64,000 nt of DNA from Salvator merianae (GCA_003586115.2 QVOM02000053.1:1719658-1783657), one strand, 5' to 3'; positions 12,101 to 24,030 are shown, counted from the stretch's first letter. The notes: a model not told the origin generated them from the letters alone. Translations and numbers: made by a program.

Positions 12101-15100
12101 GAACCCAGCCGCAGGGCAAAGCACTCCCCGGCAGGGCAAACGCCTCCAGCTGCCTTTCTGACACCCGCCCAGGTTATTTCTGCCAACGTCAGCCTCCTGT
12201 GGTCCACCTGCAACTCCATCTTATTTGCTACAGGAAACAAGGAGCTACAGATCTCAGCAATAAGCAGCTAATAATCATTTTTCACAAACAGGGGTGGTGG
12301 TGCAAGAAAAAGAAAAATCTAGCTTTAACGATTATGGTTAGGCCACACCTGCCGTAATGGAAGAGACCAAGGGCCAGTCCACACCAGCATCCTGTTCTCA
12401 TGAGCCCCTTTCTGCATTCAGCTCCACTCCAGGATAAAGATCGGAACGGGGTCCTGCCATCCACACGCTAATACGGACCACAGCAGGTCCTGCTCCATCA
12501 TGCTTCCATTTGCACTGGATGAAGCGTGGACCAGGCTAAGACACCCAAAACAGGACCCTAGCCCAATACAGCTGCAGATCTCGACACGGACAGCTGAGTT
12601 ACACCATTTAAGATATCCTGTTAACTGTCCTATATTCCCTGAAACTTTCTGAGATTGTTTGTATTTCGTTTCAGGTATTTAGACTAGCTATTTCACCTTA
12701 GAGTTTTAGGGCAGACCCATTAAGAGAAAAGTTCCTTTACATAGTTAAAAAATTACCTAAGGTTCTTATTCACACTGCTGGGAAACAATTAGCTAGGTTT
12801 AAGGTTACATTGTTTCAGTTATACTAGTACCAGTTTATGGGTATTTTTTTTTAAATAAAGTAACCAATTGTTCTATAGAAGGGACTTGTTACTAGTTTGT
12901 TTGTTTTTTAAAACAAGTATTGCTGATGGAGATTTTAAACCATTGGGGGACAATCCACTAAAAAAAAAGGAACTCCAAAACCACAATAACTGAATGTTTG
13001 TTGTTGTTACTGCACAATTTCACAATTTTGGACTCACACTGTATTTGACAGTTCAATTGACAAATTTTTTTTTTCCATAAGCCACCTACTCTCCCCAATG
13101 TTACCTCTTATTCCTTGGATTTCTGGTTTTGCAAGCAGTCTGTCAACGTATTTGTTGGTCTTTACTGGTGTTTGTACAGCTGAACTACCATACACCGTTG
13201 TGTACATTTCCTTTAAGAACACAACAGCCTACAGTCCTGAGCATAAGTGCCACTGAGCAAATGTTGCCTTTTGCCAGGGGTCTGGGAATGACAAGGAACA
13301 GAGAGTCATAATAAATGGATAATTCTCAGGGTGGAGTGAAGTAAAATGTGGGATCCTCCAAGGTTCAATACTGGGACCTGTGCATTTTTAATTTATCCAT
13401 AAATGATCTAGAAGGAGGGGTAAGCAGCGAGTTAGCAAAGTTTGCTGAGGACACTAAATTGTCCAGGGTACTAAAAACGGAAAGTGATTGTAAAGAGCTC
13501 CAGAGGGATCTCCTGACATTGGGTGAGTAGGCAACCATGTGCCAAATGCACTTCAATCTTAGCAAGTGCAAAGTGATGCACATCGGGGCAAGGAACCCCA
13601 ATTATGCCTATAAACTGATAGAGGCTGAGCTTTCTGTGATAGATCTTGGGGTTCTGATGGACAGCTCCATGAAGGTGTCAACTCAGTGTACAGCAGCAGC
13701 AAAAAAAGCAAATTCAATGCTCAGGGTAATTAGGAAGGGAATAGAAAATAAGTCAGCAAGCGTCATTGTTCCTCTTTATAAGTGTGAAGCCACCCTTGGA
13801 ATATTGTGTACATTTTGGTCTCCCTTGCAGTGTTGGAACATCTGTATTAATGGCAAAAAAAAGTCCCAGATTCACTGCCTTCCAAAGCCTGTGCTCCCAA
13901 ATTCCAATGTCAGGGCCTTTCGAGACATCTTAAATTCCGCAACAACTGTGACAGGCCACTCCAGGTTTAAGCCTTCCTTTTATGCAGACCAGCTCAGCTG
14001 GGCTTCCAGGACCTTGGGAAAATGCACGGACCTACCACAGCCACAGGGCCAGAGTGGTGGAAAATTGGACATTTAATCACCAAAGTGCTGCTAATTGTCT
14101 AAATTGGCTGCCCTGCTTCCCTCCGGGCAGACAGTATGTGTTTGTTCGGCGGACAAGCTTGTGGCCTGCAGCCGTGGCTTCTGCTCTGCTCCGCAAAAGT
14201 CTTGGTTATTATTAAAATCAACAAATCATTAAAGTTTGCCTCAGACAACAGCCATTCTGTGTCCATCAGCTGTTTTTGTATTCCACGACTTGCCAATCCT
14301 ACAGCATTGCTGTGTTTACAGAATTATGCAGGCCTTTCTTTTAAAAAATTTACCCACTGCCAAGTTTCCTGGTCAGCTGAGAATCCAAAGAAGGCAGCAT
14401 TCTTGAGAGCACAAAATCCCTCTAATGCGATGGATAAAGCATGCCCTGAGCTAAGATTCTCCCGGCATGCATTTGGACAACTCAGTGCTCCTTGTACTGG
14501 TCTATTCGGCTCTCAGCCTAAGAGCATCCCTGAAAATGTCTATTGTATTCCTGGCTAGCTGAGACCTTGACGCAGCAGATTGTCCCTCCAAGCACATGAT
14601 AGCTCCAAGGCAGGTGCAGCCGTTCTGACATGGGTCATGACCCAGGCTCGTGATCCTGAGGCCTGGAATCACCCTGACTTGGACACATGCTGCAAAACGG
14701 GACTTCAGGACAAAGTGATCCATAAAATGCCCAAATCTCTTTCCAGAGTCACAAGCATCAGCACCAGATGGGTCTCCCCACAGCCCAGAGGACTAGCAGG
14801 GTGGGAAGGGAAATGCAGTGGGCCTGATGGGCGAGGCCCAAGGGGAGTTCCCATTTCTCCCTCCCTCCCTTCCTTCCTTCCTTCAAATCTGGCCGCCTGG
14901 CTCAGTTTTCGGTCCCTGCTGATGTGAGCAGCCAGTGCAGACAGGAAGTGTAAAGAGAAGCTCTCCCCAAAGAAGACTCAAGGGTCACCAAAGCCTTTTC
15001 GTCCCCAAGTTCCTAGCCTCAGTTCTGCATGGGAATCTACTCTGGCGGCACAATTGGTGCGTGTCCTGTACAATTATCTAGATGCGGAGTGGGTGGCAGA

Positions 15101-18100
15101 AGTGGATTGTAGAGCTGAAATCTGTTCGTAGGTGGGGTGACAGACTCTGAAATAACTGCAGGGCAGAGTCAGAGAACTTACAAGCCCCCAGCGGTCATCT
15201 AGCCTGACCACTGGCTCTGCTGGGGCTTATAGGAGCTGAGGTCTAAGAGAACCCGCAGGATTAAAGTTCTCCATTCTACTCTGTCCTCAAGTCACTGTGG
15301 GTTTCCAAGGCAGCCACCGTGAACACAGTCTGAAAACAGACTGGCAATGCCTAATAGCTGAGGAAAGGGGAGACCTGGGCTGCGTCCAGACATTGCTTAT
15401 TTATTCCACTATATTTGGATATTTTGGAATAACGCATGGAAATTCCGGACATAAACGCACCAACACACGGCACCCCCAGCTTTCAAAGACCATAACTGCT
15501 TTTCCCACACTGGAGACCCTTGCCACAGCTAACACCAGTTTGGGGACAGCAAAGAGATCCAAGTGAAAAGCCGCTCTGGGGATTGCATTATTTCCCTGTA
15601 TATATCCCTCCGGCATCCCAATTCTACAGGGGTATTTTATGAGGGGGCGAGCCCAGGGAATGCTTATTCCAGAAGCAGCCACTCCTTTCAAAAGGACAGA
15701 GAATTCAGCAGGGCCTGGGGGAGCAAATGCGCCATGCAGAAAAGCTGCAGGGAAGGTAGCCGATCAAACCTCCTGCTATTGCGTCTGAGGAGCGTGCCCA
15801 AACATGACGCCAGCAGCGCGTTAAGCCTCTCCTTGGCCTCCAACCACTGCTACAGGCAAGGAAAAGGGCAGCATGCCAGCACTCATCCTGGTCTCCCTTG
15901 AGAAAGGCAGAAGATCAGAGGGAAGGAGGGAGGGAGGGAGGACAGAATCCAACCCCCCTTTGCTTAGCCAGACCCACAGAGCCAGCAATCTCTAATGGCA
16001 ACCCCAAGGAAACATTCGGTGGCTGCGTCCCCTGACATTCTGGGTGTCCAGAGAGAAACAGCCCAGGACGCCTAGAAACACCAGAGCACACAGCGAGGCA
16101 GTTTCCCCGCGGTGCTCCGTGGTGCAAGGCTCCAGCATGTCTTGCCGGTGCTTGCTGGCAGCGCTGCAAAAGCTTGCCATGCTGACTGGATGGTGGCCCA
16201 GGCATCTGCGACGGCTGGCACCCCCAGGCCGACCATGAGCTTCACCCCACTAATGGACAAGATCGTGGGGACCGGGCGAGGGGGGTCCTAGTTTCACCAG
16301 GGGGCCTTCCCTGCTCAATGTCCCAGTGACGTCAGCTCTGCAACACACACGAAAACTGGGAATGAGCAGCTCCTGTGCGCTCCCTGTTGAGATTTGCTCA
16401 GAGTGCCGCACGGGAGAGAGCTGGGGAGAGCCAAGTCTGCCTCCTCCGTCCAGCTCTTGCCAAGCACGCCACCTCACTTCGGTCACAGCTTCGCATGCCA
16501 CCCGACTTTGCATTTCTAAAAGGGTCCCTGCAGGCCATAACTGTAAATACAGTCCCCCGAGACTGGTGTCCTGGTCTTATATGTTTTGGACTCCAGCTCC
16601 AATCAGCTCCTGGGCTCTGCTGGTGGGGACTTATCGGCCTGTAGCCCAGAAGCTGCAGGCCGGCAAAAGCTCAGACAGAGACTATGGCCTTTTACGCACA
16701 GGGGCTCTTCTGGGATAAATCCCAAGACAAGGGTCTGCCACCTGCATGCTAGCGCAAGCTATGGCAGGCCCCGTTTCCCCAATCACGCTTCATCTGCATT
16801 CACCCCAAAACAGCACCCTAGCCCAGTACAAGTGCAGACATCAACCTCAAGGTCTACAACCAGCCTAGGGCTGGTATCCTGGACCACAGGGAAGCCTCCA
16901 GAGGACTTTCCTTAGAAATCCAAAGACCAGAGGAGGCACCACAAGGCAACATCCTTTCTGCAGGTAGCACAATTTGCCCGTGCCAGGGTGAGTCAGGGCG
17001 TATGGTACATGGGAGGAACAAAGACAGCGCCTCGGGGCATACCAGCAGAGAGCAAAAAACATGCACAGAGTGCAGTAGTACACGCCAAGTTCAGCAGCCA
17101 GTCGATCCCTCCCAAACACAGGTTTGCTCAACAGGAGCTTTCCTTCCTCTGAGGCCACCGGCCAGCTGACCAAAAGGCACGGGAGGAGGTGAGCCCGTGA
17201 CAAACAGCTGTGTCATGCTCTGCACCCCCCTTGCCCCCCAGCCTCTCAGTCCCAGCTCAGGCAGGAAGTTTACTGCCAACAAACTGGCTAGTAAATGATT
17301 AACCAGAAACTCTGCGGCTGGCCTGGCACACACACAGTTCCACACGCACACACACAGAGTTCGGCCTCCACAAGGAAGGTCCCTCCCAGCCCATTATGTG
17401 CCTGGCTCAGCTGGATGGGGCCAAAGGAGGGTGGAGAAAACCAAGAGCCAATGACAAATGAGGCTACAGGGACGGTGGGGCAGCAGAGAAAACACACAGC
17501 TGCCTTGACTACTACTGAGAGAAAGAGAGATGGGAGCTACAGAGTGACGGTTTGGGACAGTTCTGTTGACAACACTTCCAGGAGTTGTGAGGCAAGGGCT
17601 GCAGGTCTGGACCTGCTGCCGGCAATCACCCACTTGCAGTTAGTGGTTGGCGAGATGTCCAACAGCAGGATATTTTGCCAGGAATGGAAGAGGATGGCAT
17701 GCCATTTGCATTGCTAGAGTGGCCAGACAGGAACAGGACTGTTCCAGCACTAAGCAAGTGGAAAGCCCCAGCCATTCCTGTTTTTAACTGGCCTGGAGTT
17801 GTCTGCACAGACAATTCCAAACAGGCAAGTGCAAAACTAGCCTAGAACGCAAAACCAAGCATCCTTATGAGCCACTCACAAAGCCATTCCAAGGTCAACG
17901 TACTACATTATGGACTAGAAGGAGTCCTGAAAATCAAAAGGCCATCCAGAGGAGCAAATGAAGGGCAGAAATATTGCAGTCAGAAGACCAAAGACAGGGG
18001 AATTCCCTGTGACAAATGAAATCAGGCTCCCTTCCATGACTACACGAGTGATACCGCCGATTTATCACTTGATCTTCCTTTCTGCTGGGATTCATCGACT

Positions 18101-21100
18101 CAGACTTCAACAAACACAATGCCTTCCTTCTACGGTTTTCTAACAAAATCTCCAGCCAAGGAATCAATCTCTAAGTCAACCAAAGGAAAAGGAACAGATC
18201 TATGATCTATGTAAAATGCAGTAAAAGAAGAACTCTTATCCTTGTTGATTGCCACAATGGATCAGGAGAGTTCAAAAGACAAGCCAGCAAACATCCATCC
18301 CAAGAACCCAGCAAACATGCCATCAAGAACTTGCAGGATTTTAAAGCAATGTGTGGAGGATGAATTCAGTTGCGTACCATCATGTTACCTTGTGCCGAAT
18401 CAGCCAACAAAAAGGAATTGCTGGAGACGCTGGATCTTACTGAAGCAGACCTCTAAGCAGGCAGAAGGCAATTCCAGTACCTTTAGACTGATAGACTTAT
18501 AATGGGCAACGCAAGCCAGACAGGAAGATGTTATTTCTTGGATGCAGCTATCATTCATAACAGTATACGCAAAGCATCTGAATTACACAGAACTTTATAA
18601 GGAATAAATTTTTCAGGGTTTAGAGGATAGCAGAGTATGGATCAGGTTGCATCAAACTCAATAGTGCATGGTTCAAGAGTGAATTCTGCAACCTGGTGAC
18701 CTCCTGGACTACATTTTCCACCAGCCCCAAACTGTTCCTTCCTACCAGCATCCATCTCATCCACAGGATGTCTTCTAGATGCCACAGAACACAAGGCCCA
18801 GCATCCCATTTGTCCAGGCTGCTTGGGACTGACACTGTCCCCGATCATACCTGAAGAATGCCCACTGCAGCTCTCCAAATGCAACCTAAGAGCATACGGA
18901 ATGACCATGTCCTGCTGGACTGGAGCAGTGGGTTATTGAGTCCAGCAGCTTGTTCTTCCCATAGCCAACCAGTTGAACATGGAAGCCCATAAGCAGGACG
19001 TGAGTGTGAATAATACATCTTGCTCACAATCTCTCAGCAGGTGACCTTCAGAAACCTACTATCACCTATAGTGCAGGCAGTTGCATCACCACCAAAGCTA
19101 GTAGCTACTGACAGCCCTGTCCTCTGTGAATTTCTACAAACCTATCTTGAACTGATCTGAGCTGAATTCCACAGCATAGTTAAGTACTGTGTAAACAAAT
19201 AGTTATTTTAGTTTGTCCTGATTCTTCCAAAATTCCACTTCATTAAGTGACTTCTAGTTCTAGTGGTTTGGGGAAGAAGGATCTCTATGCATCACTTCAG
19301 GTACTTCTATCATGTCCTCGCCCCTACTCGTTTCTTTTCTAAACTAAAACATTCCAACTGCTGTAATCAGCTGCCCTCTTTTCAACCTTTTCTAAGGCCC
19401 TTTCTGTGGATTAGGGGGTCTGTGCAGTACATCTAGGCCTCACAGATCTCCACGTTAATTGAAGTCTATGAGGTCACACCCCACCCTGGTTCACTCTGTC
19501 TAGATTAGACAGAGCACGATCCTGATTAGGGAAGATCACTGGTAGACCCCCCTCTAGCCCTCGGAGGCGTGGGGGTATGGCCACGAGGCTGCACCATGGG
19601 CTGATCCTGCCACACCTTCCCGTGGCTTTTCCAGACCCATGGATCCCAACTAAGAGCACGTAAGTGCGGAAAGGGCCCGACTCTACAACCAATAGAGCAT
19701 GCAATACGCCAGGTGCCTTCACACCATCAATTTGTGTAAGAGTACTGAAATACTGGCCGCTTTGTTTCCAGTGCTATTTCTTATTATCCCTAACATGCTG
19801 TTGGCTTATTAAGCAAGGGGGTCTAGTAGCACCTTAGAGACTAACAGAGAGAAAGAAGCTGGCAGCATAAAGCTTTCATAGACTAAGCCAGCTTCATCAG
19901 ACACTACAGGCTTGCCTTACGGCCGAAACACACGGTGTCGGTATCTTCACTGAACTTCAGTTATGTCCCACCAGACCTCAGTGTCTTTCCATGATCAGTT
20001 ATGGCCACCGAGGACCCCTTAGGATATATGGGCAGTTAGCAATGCACTGCGCTTTGCATTCATCCACACTGATCACGAAAGACAACAGTGTGCACCGAGA
20101 ATGTGCAGAGATCCTTTCGGAGCTCTTCCCAGCCCCTTTCTGATTTCACCACCCAGTGCAACGGGGTGTCCTCTGCAAACACGGCATTTGGGCAGACACT
20201 CCTGACTCCAGATCACAGACGAGTGCCTTAAAAATTCACCCTTTCACAGCCAGTTCGCAGCCTTCATGAATTCCTAGAGCTTGCTCCCTCTCTGCTTCCT
20301 TGGGACTAAAGCCAGACATTAATGGCTTCTACTCTGTGGCAGCACCAGCAGCCGCTCCTGCAGGAGATCAAATAACCAGCGTCGGTTATGCTCCTTTGGC
20401 TCAGTCCTCGCCATAACCGGCAACTGGCACCAGAGAAAGCTCTAAGCCTGCGTGGTTCTCGCAGCGTCCCTCCCCGCTTCAACTCGCCATCTCCAGGAGA
20501 CCTGACGCAGGCAGAGCTTTTCAAATGCGCAAATCAGAGCGTTGGTTTCCTTCAGCAAATACCGCACAACAGCTGGCGGCCCCAGTGCCCACCAAATATA
20601 GATACCCGAGACGCCAGGCGAGCCGTCCTCTCCGTGCACGCAAAAGGTGGGAGCCACTCGGGAGCACGGCAGGGCCTGCTTCGGGATCAAGGGCCAGCCT
20701 GGAAATCCACACAGGACTGGGGGCTGTGCTATTTCAGACCCCGTGCAAATAAAGCGTGCAAATCCCTCCGCCAGGAGCCGACTCTGGCGTCGGCTGTCAA
20801 AGGGAGCCGTTTGCCATCGGTGCCAATTATCACAGCTCGTTGGAACCGGCGCACGCTTTTATCCACAAACGACACAACACAGGCCCCTCTGATGTCAGAA
20901 TTCCGCGCCTGAGCACAAAACTGGAGGAGGAGGCATTCGTCCCAGGAGGGTCTTGCCTGTGGTTCTCCTGCAGGGCCGGCTTTAAGGCCCCGGGGGCAAC
21001 CTGTGGCCCTTCAGATGTTGCTGGACTGTAACCCCCTTCATCCCTGCTAGCTGGGGAGGGTGGACATTCCCAGGCTGTACCATTCTGATCCAGAGAGAGG

Positions 21101-23554
21101 AGGCGGGGTTGGTGCTTTCCCGACGCCCACTCTGCCAAATTCTGCAGCGTGCCCGCTTCCCACAGGGTGCCAAGGAAAGTGAGGGACACCCAACCACTCT
21201 AGGCTCCGAGATTCCGGGGGGGGGGGGAGCTTTGGAAATCAACAAATCCATTTCCAACAAAAAGCAGGTGCCAGCCTGCACCCGACTGGTGCCAAGTTAG
21301 ATGTTTTGAGTTAACCCATCAACCTCTGCCAGCCCAGCCACGCTCCTGACAACAGTCCCCACTAGTTCCAGCCCATACAGCCGAACAGGTCAGGGCTGAT
21401 GGGGTTTGTAGCCCACAGCACCCAGCTCAGTACCAGGCTCGCCAGCGCAGATCAACCAGAGAACAACCAGGATGCACCGTGAGCAGGTGAAAGAGAAGGC
21501 CCCCCAAGCAGGAGCAAAATTGAGCCATTCAGAAATACCGCACACAGCAGTGGTTTGCTGGGGGGGGGGGCAGCGAGGGGCGGGAAGTGGCGAGTGATGC
21601 CTCGCTCGCACCTGCCAGATGACCCCCTGATCCGCTGGCAGGCACCACGGACGCCCCCGTTCCCTCCCACCCGGTCCACCCCAAGCCACACTGACAGTCT
21701 GACTCCACTCAGCCTCCCCATCAGCCAAATTTCCCAGGGGGCCTTTTCCACACTAAGGCTGTTACTGCCAGCGCAACACGCGAGCAAACAAGCGAGAAGC
21801 GTGCTGCACTTTCACAGCAGAGGGCATGGTATGACCCACGAAGCTGCGCCGTGTTGAACGGGGCTCCTGCCCCAGCTAAGAGGCTTCGGCTGGGCAGCTG
21901 CAGGTAAGGGCCCCCGCACGACATCCAGCCAGAGGCCCAGTCTTTGCCTGCCCGAAATGCACACTGAGGGAGAAAGGAGGACACAGCACAAGCCGGGCAG
22001 AGTCAAACGCGGAATGCCCTCCTCTCCCACCCAGCAAGGTTCAAGGCTCTTCCCCGTTCGGAAAAACGCTGCCTGCTCTTCCCAAACAGTGGCGCTGGAT
22101 GTTGACCAGGAATGCTCAACAGCGGCCCTCCAGATGCCCCCGCACGATGGCATGCATCGCTCCATGCCAAGGACCCGGGGCGTCCAGCACACCTGGAGGG
22201 GGGAGCGGGCGTCTTGGATCTGGCACCTGGCCATCCCCGGAGGCGCGTCTCCTGCTGATGGCCAGGGAATCCCCCCGGATTGCAGCGCTGCCAGCCTGAG
22301 GCCCAGGCAGGCCAGTTTGGGGGTGGACCTCCACCCCCCTTCCTGACCGGCACAGACGAGTGGCTAAGGGGTGCCGGCCGGCCGGCCAGACCTGCAGCAG
22401 GAAGCCACCTGGGCCGGGAGCCCCCGCAATGCTGGCCTGAACAGGAAGTTGGAAGCGGTCCCGGAGGAAAGCAGTGGCAGTCGGCATCTGCAGGAGCTGC
22501 CGTGAAAACAGCATCGATCCGCCCATGCACACACCAGGGGCCGGACTGGCCTGGGCCGTGGGGGGGGGCACCATTGCCTCTTCCTGCTGCCTGCAGCTGA
22601 GCTGGGAGACCTCACCCTGCTGGCTATTTCTCTGTCTGGGGGCTTCTGGGCTGCCTTTCTTCGAAAGAGGGTGACGTGGCGACTGCAATTCCCTGCCCCT
22701 CCCCGTGTTTACCCTCACAACAACCCAGTGAGGTGGGCCAGACTGGAAGGAAGCCCCTGCCCCAAGGACGACCAATCAGCTTTCAGGGCTGAGTAGGAAC
22801 TGGAATGTACCCCCCGTCCACCCTCCCCCGATCCCGTCCAGTCCCTCCCTGCTAGCTGCTTCGTTCTCAACCCGCCGGCGGCTGCACCAGGACCCGGAAC
22901 TGGCGGCGTCTCCCTGCAGAGGACTCCAGCGCCGGCACGGCAAGGGACTCCCGGCTTCCCGGGGGGCGCCGCCGGCCCGGGCTCGCCGCTCTCCCCCGCC
23001 TCCTCCCCGCACCAGCCGGGGATGACCCGAGCGCCTCCACCGGCAACGGGGGGGTGGTCCCCTCTCCTCCCCTTCCCTCCCCGGCCGGCCGGCCCGGCCA
23101 AGCTACTCCGGATGCGGCCGCAGTTCAGAGGCCGGCCGGAGGGGGCAGCTTGGGGGACTCTCTCCGCCGAGGAAAGGTAGGGAGGGGGGAACGGGGCCCA
23201 AAGGCGCCGCGACCCTCTCCCGCTCTCGCCCTCCGCAAAGGCAGGCGGTGGCGAAAGGGCAAGGGAAAAGGGGGGGGAGGGAAGAGGCATCCCCCCCTTC
23301 CGCCTGTTGCCTGCCCAGTCTGTCCTCCCCCCGTCGGCTCCGGGCTCCCGCCGGCCGCAGCCACGTCCCCGATGCCCTTCGCCAGGCGCGCTTTTGGAAA
23401 GGACGGCCGAGCCGAGCGGCGTCCCCCCCCCCGCCCCGCCAAGCCGAGCCAAGCCAGGCCGGGCCGTACCAGGCCTTAGGCCGACGGAGGGCAGGGGATC
23501 CCCCCTCTCTCCGCTCCCCCCCCCCCCGCCGGCACCCCTTACCAGGTAGTTCAT
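1..23554 (-). CDS. BCAR1: BCAR1 (p130Cas) adaptor protein, 5' portion of the gene
   Basis: BCAR1 is a cytoplasmic docking protein at focal adhesions. Its SH3 domain binds proline-rich partners such as FAK, and its YxxP tyrosines, once phosphorylated by Src/FAK, recruit Crk. Three coding exons are visible, read leftwards: 23554-23543, 4059-3436 and 150 to the window edge. They join in phase 0 at both junctions and give 262 residues: MNYL, then an SH3 domain at about residues 5-66 (ALYDN, the WW pair, GIVPGN), then a proline-rich stretch with YLVP and YQVP motifs, then the first YDVP motifs. The family is about 870 residues long, so the rest of the substrate domain, the serine-rich bundle and the C-terminal FAT-like domain lie to the left of the window. 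All visible splice sites are GT-AG. Family identity is secure; other first exons, known in mammals, could not be recognised here. Confidence 0.96.
350..667 (+). mobile_element. hAT-like non-autonomous DNA transposon relic
   Basis: This segment matches the better-preserved element at 43402-43700 in the same orientation. Shared blocks are tttgatcgaac near 367, tgaaaagggc followed by tcaatggga near 519, and a right end cgtgcatgtcccta against cgtgcacatttcta. The left end and the target-site duplication could not be located, so the left limit is approximate. It was judged by eye only. Confidence 0.4.
976..991 (+). repeat. poly-G run of 16
   Basis: A mononucleotide G tract in BCAR1 intron 2. Similar shorter G or C runs occur at about 3273-3285, 21219-21228, 23515-23527 and 61151-61161. 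Length is likely to be polymorphic or to contain sequencing error. Confidence 0.85.
2147..2420 (+). mobile_element. L2 LINE 3' end (relic)
   Basis: The stretch around 2200-2270 (gagagggccttttctgg, then gcccccaggcgtgggaacc) is the typical end of an L2-type reverse-transcriptase ORF, translating as RAFSGLAP-like and WNxLP-like motifs. It is followed by an AT-rich 3' tail. Several substitutions and frame breaks show that it is inactive. Confidence 0.55.
3009..3172. repeat. Compound TTAATTAG-type simple repeat
   Basis: Three AT-rich blocks built from taat/tagt tetramers are separated by two related spacers that share the words ctagcag or ctagcaa and cagctgcatt, giving a higher-order period of about 60 bp. 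This is a decayed compound microsatellite inside BCAR1 intron 2. Confidence 0.75.
3436..4059 (-). CDS. BCAR1: BCAR1 coding exon 2 (SH3 domain and start of substrate domain)
   Basis: This exon has 624 nt, 208 codons, with acceptor ctcttgcag ending at 4060 and donor gtaggc at 3435. It opens NVLAKALYDNVAESPDEL, the canonical Cas SH3 start. The Src-homology fold residues ALYDN, the WW pair and GIVPGN are intact, so ligand binding should be preserved. After the SH3 domain come a Gln/Pro-rich linker and four YxxP motifs: one YLVP and three YQVP near the end. The exon closes with ...APKTQGK in phase 0, as mammalian BCAR1 does before VVVPTRVGQ. Longer frames on the same strand and antisense to it are shadows of its GC-rich codons. 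Confidence 0.97.
4820..5030. repeat. Degenerate tandem array of about ten 18-26 bp units
   Basis: Units follow the loose pattern tTGCAcGtGAAgatcCAAGCTT. Examples are tgcatgcgaagtccgtat, tgcacgggaagatccaagc, tgcatgcgaaaattgtat and tgcatgtgaaaacccaagc. The word aagctt recurs five times. Units vary in length and identity, so the array is old or evolves by unequal exchange. It matches no transposon family that I recognise. Confidence 0.75.
7680..7877 (+). mobile_element. tRNA-derived SINE (Sauria SINE-like)
   Basis: The head has RNA polymerase III box A (tagcatagtggtaga, about 7685-7703) and box B (ggttcaatccc, about 7739) in the usual tRNA spacing. It continues with a unique body (tggaagtaggcaatggcaaa) and ends with ggcacccaacaacaacaa. 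A tRNA head with a Bov-B-like tail ending in ACAA units is the signature of Sauria SINEs, known from squamates. It lies in BCAR1 intron 1, opposite to the gene. Confidence 0.75.
8201..8234 (+). repeat. (TC)n(T)n microsatellite
   Basis: About ten TC units run into a pure T tract within BCAR1 intron 1. On the gene's strand this reads as an A-rich/GA tract. Confidence 0.9.
8540..8960. mobile_element. Non-autonomous DNA-transposon-like repeat, copy A
   Basis: It starts with gggcctgttcgcac and then a perfect 13-bp inverted pair (8558-8570 and 8583-8595, ccaccttggaatg against its complement). The same pair with the same spacing, followed by related sequence (gggcttccagc against gggcttctagc; gcgaatgctggcca against gtgaatgctggcca), occurs at 39115-39440. 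Ends are uncertain and no coding capacity is seen. Confidence 0.5.
11412..11880. mobile_element. Non-autonomous DNA-transposon-like repeat with imperfect terminal inverted repeats
   Basis: The left end ctaaggccgtccacatcg and right end gtgcgaacaggcccttag are approximate inverted copies. The interior shares blocks with 39300-39440 (ccagctgctcc, then a gacaacattttagtt-like block). The TAAGG-type end would suit hAT elements, but no clear target duplication was found. Confidence 0.45.
12368..12600. repeat. Dispersed repeat, copy 1 of a pair
   Basis: This shares with 16690-16860 the ordered block acccaaaacaggaccctagc then ccaatacagctgcagat (there accccaaaacagcaccctagc, then ccagtacaagtgcagac). The two copies lie 4.4 kb apart in BCAR1 intron 1, in the same orientation. 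The family is not identified. Confidence 0.5.
13331..13835 (+). mobile_element. CR1-clade LINE reverse-transcriptase relic
   Basis: Translated pieces retain the order of a non-LTR reverse transcriptase: QGSILGPV at about 13358-13380, FINDL-like, LAKFAEDTKLS (the catalytic FADD box decayed to FAED), then HFNLSKCKVMHIG, LGVLMDSSMK and AAKKANSMLRVIRKGI. This order is that of CR1/L3 ORF2 thumb regions. A stop near 13530 and the altered FADD box show that it is dead. It lies in BCAR1 intron 1, opposite to the gene. Confidence 0.75.
16690..16860. repeat. Dispersed repeat, copy 2 of a pair
   Basis: The counterpart of 12368-12600, with the shared words described there. The left part (ttttacgcacaggggctc) may be a transposon end, but this is not established. 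Confidence 0.45.
18890..19400 (-). mobile_element. CR1 LINE 3' region, truncated
   Basis: Read on the minus strand, this shows the layout of the squamate CR1 3' end: ...ctagaactagaagtcac, the gaattcagctcagatcag-like block, then ...gcttatgggcttccat and ctgctggactcaataacc near its 3' end. It is strongly diverged and 5'-truncated. Confidence 0.55.
19395..19677. mobile_element. DNA-transposon-like repeat with ggccctttc termini, copy A
   Basis: The left end ggccctttctgtgg and right end gtgcggaaagggcc are inverted copies. Interior words (agacagagcacgatcctg against agacagagtgcaatctgg, and gggggtatggcc against gggggtgcggcc) recur at 62700-63172 in the same orientation. No coding capacity is seen. 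Confidence 0.5.
19810..19912. repeat. Old dispersed amniote repeat
   Basis: The segment gtctagtagcaccttagaga then ctaacag, followed by agctttcatagacta, matches the 'shared out, residues of a reverse-oriented SINE/LINE tail' pattern (complement: tctctaaggtgctactagac) common in amniote genomes. The family name is not certain. Confidence 0.35.
23543..23554 (-). CDS. BCAR1: BCAR1 coding exon 1 (MNYL)
   Basis: Only four codons, ATG AAC TAC CTG, precede the donor gtaagg at 23542. Joined in phase 0 to exon 2 this gives MNYLNVLAKALYDN, which matches the known Cas N-terminus (MNHLNVLAKALYDN in human, MKYLNVLAKALYDN in rodents, from memory). The start is further supported by A at -3 and its position inside the CpG island. 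Confidence 0.93.
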
Positions 23555-24030
23555 CTTGCCAGCGGCGCCGCCGTGCGCCTTAGCGCATGATCCCGTCCCG
23601 GCCGGGCGGCGGCGAACGGACGACGGCGGGGCAGCGCGAGCGAGGAAGCGAGCGAGCGAGCGAGGCGGCAGCCGGGGAGCCGAGAGCCAGCGAGCGAGCG
23701 CCGCGGACGGAGCGAGGAGCGAGAGCGATGCGAGGGGAGGCGGGCGAGCGGGCGGGCACCCAGGCTCGCCCGCCCCCCGTCCAGCCACCGCCCTACGCTG
23801 CCTCCATTGGCTGCCCGGCAGAGGAGGAGGAGGGGCCGACGGGGCGGAGAGCTACGCGCGGGGTCGAGAGATCGACGGGGATTCGGGAATTGGGACGGGA
23901 CGCGACGCGCTGGCTGCCGCTGGGCTCGCGGGGGAGGCGCCTGGCACCGAAGGGGCGGTTGCGGGCGGGCGGGGAAGGCAAGGCGGCGCGCGTGGTGCCC
24001 GATGGCCGTAGCCCTTCGCGGCCGAGGAGA

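Larger units (their letters stand above)
4060..23542 (-). other. BCAR1: BCAR1 intron 1 (19.5 kb)
   Basis: A large first intron, as expected for this gene. No additional exon was recognised. It contains a degenerate 10-unit array (4820-5030), a Sauria-like SINE (7680-7877), several non-autonomous DNA-transposon-like repeats (8540-8960, 11412-11880, 12368-12600, 16690-16860, 19395-19677), a CR1-clade reverse-transcriptase relic (13331-13835) and a CR1 3' fragment (18890-19400). Stretches such as 5690-5830 and 9330-9560 look unique and AT-balanced, and could be regulatory, but nothing decides this. Confidence 0.85.

Noticed and set aside
22715..23788. 357-codon open frame on the minus strand over the BCAR1 promoter
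   Set aside because: It lies in the CpG island, is Gly/Pro/Arg/Ala-rich as expected from GC bias, and has no domain. It is in a different context from the true 12-nt coding exon, which ends at a good donor.
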